Origin: a virus
Direction: 5' to 3' (one strand)
Virus record (IMG/VR): IMGVR_UViG_3300031766_000903
Location: 1-43,934 of that record
Length of the DNA stretch: 43,934 nt
Under the pieces are notes generated by a model, which saw only the letters and a list, made by a program, of their open reading frames with translations, was not told the origin of the DNA and did not search any database. Both the position numbers and the translations under genes were made by a program. Of the stretch, positions 39,294 through 43,934 are shown in pieces. Positions within the stretch are counted from its first letter, which is position 1, and the number at the start of each line of letters is the position of its first letter.

Positions 39294-39318
39294 CAACAGC
39301 CAGATTCGGTGTTATAAT
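39290..39318 (+). promoter_or_regulatory. Perfect-consensus sigma-70 promoter before the 5'-3' exonuclease
   Basis: TTGACA at 39290-39295, 17 bp and TATAAT at 39313-39318. Expected start is near 39325. The upstream gene's TGA stop (39291-39293) is embedded in the -35 box. Confidence 0.8.
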
Positions 39319-39347
39319 AGTACTATAAATTATACAAAGGCAAAACT

Positions 39348-39434
39348 ATGTTAGAAATTATAGGTATTACAATGTTAGTCTCGTTCGTACAGAGCGGTGA
39401 CTTATTCTCATTATGTGTATTGGGGTGTTCATAA
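39348..39434 (+). CDS. Possible 28-aa leader peptide upstream of the exonuclease
   Basis: ATG 39348 behind AAAGG (39336-39340) reads MLEIIGITMLVSFVQSGDLF and ends SLCVLGCS, a hydrophobic peptide. The stop is one base before the exonuclease ATG, whose own ribosome site is weak, so re-initiation is plausible. Confidence 0.42.
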   Translation: MLEIIGITMLVSFVQSGDLFSLCVLGCS

Positions 39435-39435
39435 T

Positions 39436-40422
39436 ATGGCAACTTACATACTAGTAGACACTGCTAACACATTCTTTCGTGCAAGGCATGTAGTACGTGG
39501 TGACATTGACACTAAGGTCGGTATGGCTTTTCATATTACACTTGCAGGTGTTAAGAAAGCGTGGCGTGACTTTAAAGCAGATCATGTTGTGTTTTGTTTA
39601 GAAGGTCGTAGCTGGCGTAAAGACTTTTATGAGCCTTACAAGCGTAACAGGCAAGTTTCACGTGACGCACTTACTCCTGCACAACAAGAAGAAGATACTG
39701 TGTTTTGGGAGTGCTTCGATGAGTTTAAGGACTTTGTATCAACTAAGACTAACTGTACTGTTATGCGTCATCCGCAACTAGAAGCTGATGATCTTATTGC
39801 TGGTTGGGTACAATCACACCCTAACGACAATCACGTTATTATTAGTACTGACGGTGACTTTGCACAACTTATTGCACCTAACTGTACACAGTACAATGGT
39901 ATACAAGACGTTACAATTACACATGAAGGTTACTTTGATAAGAATGGCAATCCTGTAATTGACAAGAAGACTAAAGAAGCTAAGCCTGCACCTGTGCCTG
40001 AATTTATGTTGTTTGAAAAGTGTATGCGTGGCGACACTAGTGACAACGTGTTTAGTGCTTATCCTGGTGTACGCAAGAAAGGCACTAAGAACAAAGTTGG
40101 CCTTATTGAAGCATTTGAAGACAAAGAGTCTAAAGGCTACAACTGGAATAACATGATGCTACAGCGTTGGGTAGATCACGAAGGTGCAGAGCATCGTGTA
40201 CTAGATGACTATCAACGTAATGTTACACTATGTGACTTAACTGCACAACCTGCAGACATTAGAGAGATAATTAATAATACGATTGCAGAGAATGCTAAGC
40301 CTAAAGAAGTATCACAAGTAGGCATGAGACTTATGAAGTTTTGTGCTAAGTGGGATATGCAACGCATTGCGGACCAGGCAGCAACCTTTGCAGAACCCTT
40401 ACAAGCGAGGTACCCACTATGA
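39436..40422 (+). CDS. 5'-3' exonuclease / flap endonuclease (T4 RNase H-like, PIN fold)
   Basis: The 328-residue nuclease removes RNA primers and flaps from lagging-strand DNA. The metal-binding acids are Asp8 (YILVDTANTFFRAR), the E116-A-D118-D119 cluster in QLEADDLIAGW, and Asp139/Asp141 in ISTDGDFAQLI. The helix-turn region carries GDTSDNVFSAYPGV. I set the start at ATG 39436, since the family begins at this strand. It ends just inside the next gene. Confidence 0.88.
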   Translation: MATYILVDTANTFFRARHVVRGDIDTKVGMAFHITLAGVKKAWRDFKADHVVFCLEGRSWRKDFYEPYKRNRQVSRDALTPAQQEEDTVFWECFDEFKDFVSTKTNCTVMRHPQLEADDLIAGWVQSHPNDNHVIISTDGDFAQLIAPNCTQYNGIQDVTITHEGYFDKNGNPVIDKKTKEAKPAPVPEFMLFEKCMRGDTSDNVFSAYPGVRKKGTKNKVGLIEAFEDKESKGYNWNNMMLQRWVDHEGAEHRVLDDYQRNVTLCDLTAQPADIREIINNTIAENAKPKEVSQVGMRLMKFCAKWDMQRIADQAATFAEPLQARYPL

Positions 40423-40895
40423 GTTTAAAAGCAAAAGAAATCCTTAAGAATAGATTTTGGATTGTAGAAGAAAATGAAGTAAAGGTTGGAACACTAAGTA
40501 TTTCTGAAGATAAGTTTATGTTAAGTAGTGCAGAAGGTGTTAAGTTTTTTGACAACGAAAGACAACTAAAAAAGAACCTTGGAAATATGTTGTTCGAGGC
40601 ACAAACAGAAATTAAAATTCCAGAATCAGCAGATAAGATTGTAAGTAACTTTCCTACAAGCTGTACACCTTATAATAGTATGTTTGATGTTAAGCGCAAA
40701 CTACCATTGTTTACAAAGAGTGTAAAGAGCAAAAGTTTGTACTGTGCAGGATACTATACAATACATTTTGATAAAGGTTGGGTTAAAAGTTTTTGTCCAA
40801 AGTTAATTACAATTGAACGTTACGACTTCCGTGGACCGTTTAAAACTGAGCTTGAAATGAAACAGGAACTTAGTCGTGTCAACAGAACCTCTTAA
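40419..40895 (+). CDS. Conserved marine-phage hypothetical protein, 158 aa
   Basis: ATG 40419 (MSLKAKEILKNRFWIVEENE...) overlaps the exonuclease stop. The body has strands such as KVGTLSISEDKFMLSSAEGV and the basic SVKSKSLYCAGYYTIHF. A conserved TSCTPYNSMFDVKRKLPLFT segment is typical of a family in T4-like marine phages. Function unknown. It overlaps the next GTG-started gene. Confidence 0.6.
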   Translation: MSLKAKEILKNRFWIVEENEVKVGTLSISEDKFMLSSAEGVKFFDNERQLKKNLGNMLFEAQTEIKIPESADKIVSNFPTSCTPYNSMFDVKRKLPLFTKSVKSKSLYCAGYYTIHFDKGWVKSFCPKLITIERYDFRGPFKTELEMKQELSRVNRTS

Positions 40896-41121
40896 TACAA
40901 TAGCAATACAGCAATTTTTGCAAGCTGTAAAGAATGCCGATAATGGTAGAGCAAAAGAACTGCGTCTTGAGATTCAAACTGCAAAAAATTTAGCATACAC
41001 TCTTGGTATAGTAATGACAAGGCTTGAAGGCGATCTAGAAAAGTTTGTACAAGAATATGCTCACAAGGCAGAAGAAGAAGTTATTAATGTTACTATGGAT
41101 GGTGGTGATTTAAGTACGTAG
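40876..41121 (+). CDS. Small helical conserved protein with GTG start, 81 aa
   Basis: GTG 40876 (MSTEPLNTIAIQQFLQAVKN...) lies 20 bases inside the upstream gene, behind AGGAAC at about 40863. RAKELRLEIQTAKNLAYTLG is a conserved-looking helix. Function unknown. Confidence 0.6.
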   Translation: MSTEPLNTIAIQQFLQAVKNADNGRAKELRLEIQTAKNLAYTLGIVMTRLEGDLEKFVQEYAHKAEEEVINVTMDGGDLST

Positions 41122-41134
41122 ATAACTTAAAAGA

Positions 41135-41142
41135 GATAAATA
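41135..41142 (+). promoter_or_regulatory. Late-type promoter GATAAATA
   Basis: GATAAATATATGCG lies in the 50-bp gap before the 41172 gene. The octamer matches the others but the extension lacks AGYA. Predicted start is near 41148. Confidence 0.45.
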
Positions 41143-41171
41143 TATGCGTAGTTAATTAAAGGATTGCGCAT

Positions 41172-41459
41172 ATGAGCAGACCAAAGCCAAATGTATTATT
41201 AGAATTTACAAACAATAAAACTTATAGAAGCGAGCAAGTACTGCAAGCTGAAGGAATCTGGGCAGTGTTCTTCAAAAAAGAACCATTTAATCTAAAGAGT
41301 TCAAACATGCTTACAAACTATCCCGGACCTAAATATAAGAAAGTGTCATTTTCAAATCCAGGACATGCACACAATCTTGCTAAGAAACTAAATGACATGT
41401 TTAGATGTAACGATTTTGAAGTTTATAAATTATCTAATGGTACAAAAGTAAACGAATAA
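41172..41459 (+). CDS. Conserved marine-phage hypothetical protein, 95 aa
   Basis: MSRPKPNVLLEFTNNKTYRS leads a protein with PFNLKSSNMLTNYPGPKYKK and VSFSNPGHAHNLAKKLNDMF, blocks I recognise from a family common in T4-like cyano- and pelagiphages, without known function. AAAGGA at 41158-41163 is the ribosome site. Confidence 0.65.
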   Translation: MSRPKPNVLLEFTNNKTYRSEQVLQAEGIWAVFFKKEPFNLKSSNMLTNYPGPKYKKVSFSNPGHAHNLAKKLNDMFRCNDFEVYKLSNGTKVNE

Positions 41460-41462
41460 GCT

Positions 41463-41843
41463 GTGGGTTGGAAAGAAACATATACAAAAATCTTTCTAAA
41501 AGAATTAGGCAAAAGTTATAACGACTTAGCAGTAAAAGAATTTATGCCGCTTTGGTGGCAAAACAATAGAAGCAAAAACACAGGCGGATTAAGACTTACT
41601 GAAGCAGGGTTTGATATCTTAACTGAAATAGATTTAGCAACTTACGACATACCTTATCCTCGAGATATGCCACTTACGACACAAGTTATTATCTTTTTAG
41701 ATCAATTTATTGATTGTCCGTATTATCTTACTAACCGTAGTATTACAGTAACCAACGAAAAGAAAGCAGTCGAACTAACTCTTTTTGCAGGAGATTTACG
41801 CAAGTACGGACTTACAAAAGCAATGACACGTTCACAAAAATGA
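41463..41843 (+). CDS. Conserved marine-phage hypothetical protein with GTG start, 126 aa
   Basis: GTG 41463 (MGWKETYTKIFLKELGKSYN...) lies three bases after the previous stop. FMPLWWQNNRSKNTGGLRLT, VIIFLDQFIDCPYYLT and ELTLFAGDLRKYGLTKAM are conserved-looking blocks of a family found in T4-like marine phages. No function known. It overlaps the next gene by four bases. Confidence 0.62.
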   Translation: MGWKETYTKIFLKELGKSYNDLAVKEFMPLWWQNNRSKNTGGLRLTEAGFDILTEIDLATYDIPYPRDMPLTTQVIIFLDQFIDCPYYLTNRSITVTNEKKAVELTLFAGDLRKYGLTKAMTRSQK

Positions 41844-42490
41844 TTAATTATATTGAAGATTGTAAATTACTTATTACTCAGTTTGATGCTTTTAGCTTTC
41901 AAACGATTAAGAAAGATATCGAAAATATCAAGACGAAAATTAAAGAACATGAACTAGTAGGTGATGTGTTAGTTAATTTTCAAAGAAGTGTAATAGGTGA
42001 TATAGAATATCACAATTTACCACTAAGCGAAAATATAATTAAGAAAAAAGTTCTAGAGTTAATAGAACTCCATGAAAAAAAATATAATTACCTAGCACGT
42101 ATGTATAACTTTACAACTGCTATTCCAGCAAGTATTCCTGATTTTGAATTTGAACGTATCTGGGTAAACTTTCAAAAACCAAACGGGTTTGTTCCTTTGC
42201 ATCAACATAGCGGGCTTTATAGTTTTGTAATTTGGGTTGACATACCTTACACACTAAAGCAAGATAAAATACTAGAATCAGAAGATCACAGAGTAGGTAC
42301 ATTTGAATTTGTTTACACAGATTTTTTAGGGAAACTTACATCGCAGGTTCTACCTGTAGACAAAACTTGGCAAGGTAGCATTGCAGTATTCCCAGCAGAA
42401 TTGCATCATCAAGTTTATCCTTATTATGATAGCAACGAGTATCGTATATCTATTTCAGGAAATTTAAAATTATCTTTAAATAGTGGTTGA
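41840..42490 (+). CDS. 2OG-Fe(II) oxygenase-like protein (fourth of four)
   Basis: In this 216-residue protein GFVPLHQHSGLYSFVIWVD (about 117-135) supplies the metal-site His pair. SIAVFPAELHHQVYPYYDSN (174-193) has the distal His, and EYRISISGN the 2OG-binding Arg. The N-terminal 90 residues are a separate helical part. It differs from the other three oxygenases in the window. Its TGA stop lies inside the next -35 box. Confidence 0.68.
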   Translation: MINYIEDCKLLITQFDAFSFQTIKKDIENIKTKIKEHELVGDVLVNFQRSVIGDIEYHNLPLSENIIKKKVLELIELHEKKYNYLARMYNFTTAIPASIPDFEFERIWVNFQKPNGFVPLHQHSGLYSFVIWVDIPYTLKQDKILESEDHRVGTFEFVYTDFLGKLTSQVLPVDKTWQGSIAVFPAELHHQVYPYYDSNEYRISISGNLKLSLNSG

Positions 42491-42514
42491 CATTTGCTGT
42501 AATTAGTGTATACT
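42487..42514 (+). promoter_or_regulatory. Sigma-70 promoter before the MoxR gene
   Basis: TTGACA at 42487-42492, a 16-bp spacer and TATACT at 42509-42514. Start is expected near 42521, with GAGGAA at 42551-42556 and ATG 42564. The upstream TGA stop is inside the -35 box. A TTTAAATA octamer (42475-42482) just upstream could add late expression. Confidence 0.75.
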
Positions 42515-42563
42515 ATATATATAAGTTAGAAATTAGCACTGATAACATAAGAGGAATACAGCA

Positions 42564-43655
42564 ATGGAAGCAACAGCACTACGTACAGTTACACCGAACG
42601 GCGCAAAGAAAAGCATTTTGCGAGCGTTCCGTAAGAAACGTCCTATCTTTTTATGGGGACCTCCAGGTATTGGTAAGTCTGACATTGTAGGACAGATTAC
42701 CAAAAAATCATTATCCAACTCACATTTGATTGATATTCGTTTATCACTATGGGAACCTACAGACATTAAAGGTATTCCGTACTTTGATAGCAACTCAGGT
42801 ACAATGGTTTGGGCACCACCTGCAGAACTTCCAACAGAAGAGTTTGCGGCACAATTTGATCATGTCGTACTGTTCTTAGACGAAATGAATTCGGCGGCGC
42901 CAGCAGTACAAGCGGCAGCATACCAATTAATTCTTAATCGTCGTGTAGGGCAATACAAGCTACCAGACAACGTTCTTATTGTTGCGGCTGGTAACCGTGA
43001 AGCTGACAAAGGTGTTACATATCGTATGCCTGCTCCGTTAGCAAATCGTTTTGTACACTTAGAACTTGCAGTTGACTTTGGTGACTGGTTTGAGTGGGCA
43101 GTAGACAACAGACAACACCAAGATGTTGTTGGTTACTTACAGTTTAGTAAGAAAGATTTATACGATTTCGATCCTCGTTCACCGAGTCGTTCTTTTGCAA
43201 CACCACGTAGTTGGTCGTTTGTTTCAGAATTGCTTGATGATAACGAAGACGAGACAACCACTACCGACTTGGTAAGTGGATCGGTTGGTGAAGGATTGGC
43301 TGTCAAATTTATGGCGCACCGTAAAGTTGCGTCGAGCATGCCTAATCCAACTGATATCCTAGCAGGCAAAGTTAAGGAGTTACAGACCAAAGAAATCAGT
43401 GCAATGTATTCCCTTACTGTTTCTCTTTGCTATGAGTTAAAAGAAGCATCAGACAAAGGTGATAAAAAGTTTGATGACAAAGTTAACAACTTCCTGCGCT
43501 TTTCAATGGATAACTTTGATACTGAATTAGTTGTTATGGGCATTAAGCTCGCACTAACACAGTATTCATTGCCCATTGATCCAGACGAAGTGGAGTGCTT
43601 TGATGAATTCCACGATCGTTACGGAAAGTATATTAAGGCTGCACAAGAGGCTTAA
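42564..43655 (+). CDS. MoxR-type AAA+ ATPase
   Basis: The 363-residue ATPase has Walker A GPPGIGKS at 32-39 and Walker B VVLFLDEMN at 101-109. Sensor 1 follows in VLIVAAGNRE, and the arginine-finger region in PAPLANRFVHLEL. MoxR proteins act as metal-insertion or remodelling chaperones, usually with a von Willebrand-A partner. No such partner is in the window, but the sequence ends shortly after. It has its own promoter and a strong terminator. Confidence 0.88.
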   Translation: MEATALRTVTPNGAKKSILRAFRKKRPIFLWGPPGIGKSDIVGQITKKSLSNSHLIDIRLSLWEPTDIKGIPYFDSNSGTMVWAPPAELPTEEFAAQFDHVVLFLDEMNSAAPAVQAAAYQLILNRRVGQYKLPDNVLIVAAGNREADKGVTYRMPAPLANRFVHLELAVDFGDWFEWAVDNRQHQDVVGYLQFSKKDLYDFDPRSPSRSFATPRSWSFVSELLDDNEDETTTTDLVSGSVGEGLAVKFMAHRKVASSMPNPTDILAGKVKELQTKEISAMYSLTVSLCYELKEASDKGDKKFDDKVNNFLRFSMDNFDTELVVMGIKLALTQYSLPIDPDEVECFDEFHDRYGKYIKAAQEA

Positions 43656-43662
43656 GATACAA

Positions 43663-43698
43663 AACGGACGGGTTCTTTTGAGCTCGTCCGTTCCTTTT
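43663..43698 (+). terminator. Rho-independent terminator after the MoxR gene
   Basis: AACGGACGGGTTC pairs with GAGCTCGTCCGTT through 13 positions (two G-T pairs) around a TTTT loop, then CCTTTT. It begins eight bases after the MoxR stop. It is the clearest terminator in the window. Confidence 0.88.
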
Positions 43699-43718
43699 GA
43701 ACAATCAAGGATATCAAA

Positions 43719-43934
43719 ATGAAAAAGATTTCACTTATCGCATTAATTATTGCATCTAGTCTAATGTCAGCGTGTGTTGCTGGTAGTGGCGCAATGCCAA
43801 TAACAAGATATAACAGCGAACCTAAGACAATTAGTCATACAAAAAATTATGCTTTTGTAATGTCTAAAGACGTTGTTCGAGCAGGAACAAAAAGTCAGCG
43901 TTTTGAACTCAGACAAGGCGACTGCGCCGGAGAT
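43719..43934 (+). CDS. Lipoprotein, 3'-partial
   Basis: The 72 residues to the window end start MKKISLIALIIASSLMSAC, a signal peptide with lipobox MSAC and lipidated Cys19. The mature part is polar with one further Cys. AAGG at 43707-43710 is the ribosome site. Phage lipoproteins often serve lysis or superinfection exclusion, but nothing here fixes the role. Confidence 0.7.
   Translation, partial: MKKISLIALIIASSLMSACVAGSGAMPITRYNSEPKTISHTKNYAFVMSKDVVRAGTKSQRFELRQGDCAGD

Noticed and set aside
1-43934. tRNA genes, CRISPR arrays, insertion sequences, attachment sites
   Set aside because: Reading the gaps gave no cloverleaf, regular repeat array, transposase or direct repeat pair; nearly all bases are in phage genes.

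Overview
The window is a 43.9 kb piece of a T4-like marine myovirus genome. The case rests on gene content. There is a T4-type clamp loader (gp44), sliding clamp (gp45-like), family B polymerase (gp43) and DsbA-like protein. It also carries PhoH, MoxR, ThyA/DHFR, a GH19 endolysin, and many small proteins of the kind conserved in cyano- and pelagiphages. The DNA is AT-rich, genes are packed with ATGA overlaps, and all but one (phoH) read on the + strand. A seven-iron ferredoxin of the alphaproteobacterial FdxA type hints at an alphaproteobacterial host, but this is inference. Both ends are cut inside genes. No stretch over 300 bases lacks a gene; the longest gap is about 140 bp (5883-6024). I see no tRNA, rRNA, CRISPR array or insertion sequence.

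Layout. 1-5154: small proteins, gp44, two 2OG-Fe(II) oxygenases, FdxA-like ferredoxin, DHFR and ThyA (replication and dNTP supply). 5160-5882: phoH on the minus strand, behind a divergent regulatory gap. 6025-14446: two conserved phage proteins, then a lysis cassette (GH19 endolysin, spanin pair, TIGR02594-type hydrolase, holin candidates), then an overlapping dnaJ-def-clpA proteostasis module. 14474-22013: probable head or internal virion proteins. Several begin with a short T4-like capsid-targeting sequence ending in a prohead-protease site, and two are nucleotidyltransferase-like. 22078-24740: small accessory genes, dsbA, a third oxygenase and small membrane proteins. 24815-33364: DNA polymerase, a nucleotide-sugar cassette (cytidylyltransferase, phosphomannomutase, epimerase), sliding clamp, a TGT/DpdA-like transglycosylase and a MutH/Sau3AI-like nuclease. 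33380-38655: small proteins, glycosyltransferase, phosphoribosyltransferase, HIT protein, FolE and QueE. 38639-43934: small conserved proteins, 5'-3' exonuclease, a fourth oxygenase, a MoxR ATPase with a terminator, and a partial lipoprotein.

How it fits together. FolE and QueE make 7-deazaguanine precursors, and a DpdA-like enzyme could insert the base into DNA. The MutH-like nuclease shares the C-terminal peptide LFDFGD with the phage polymerase, which suggests that both dock on the phage clamp. A modify-and-cut self/non-self system is therefore a testable idea. Two promoter classes are visible: near-consensus sigma-70 promoters (TTGACA-17-TATAAT) before replication and metabolic genes, and T4-late-like TAAATA elements before lysis and structural genes. 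In three late cases and one sigma-70 case the predicted start of transcription falls on the A of the ATG, which predicts leaderless mRNAs. Stop codons of upstream genes are often built into the promoter hexamers.
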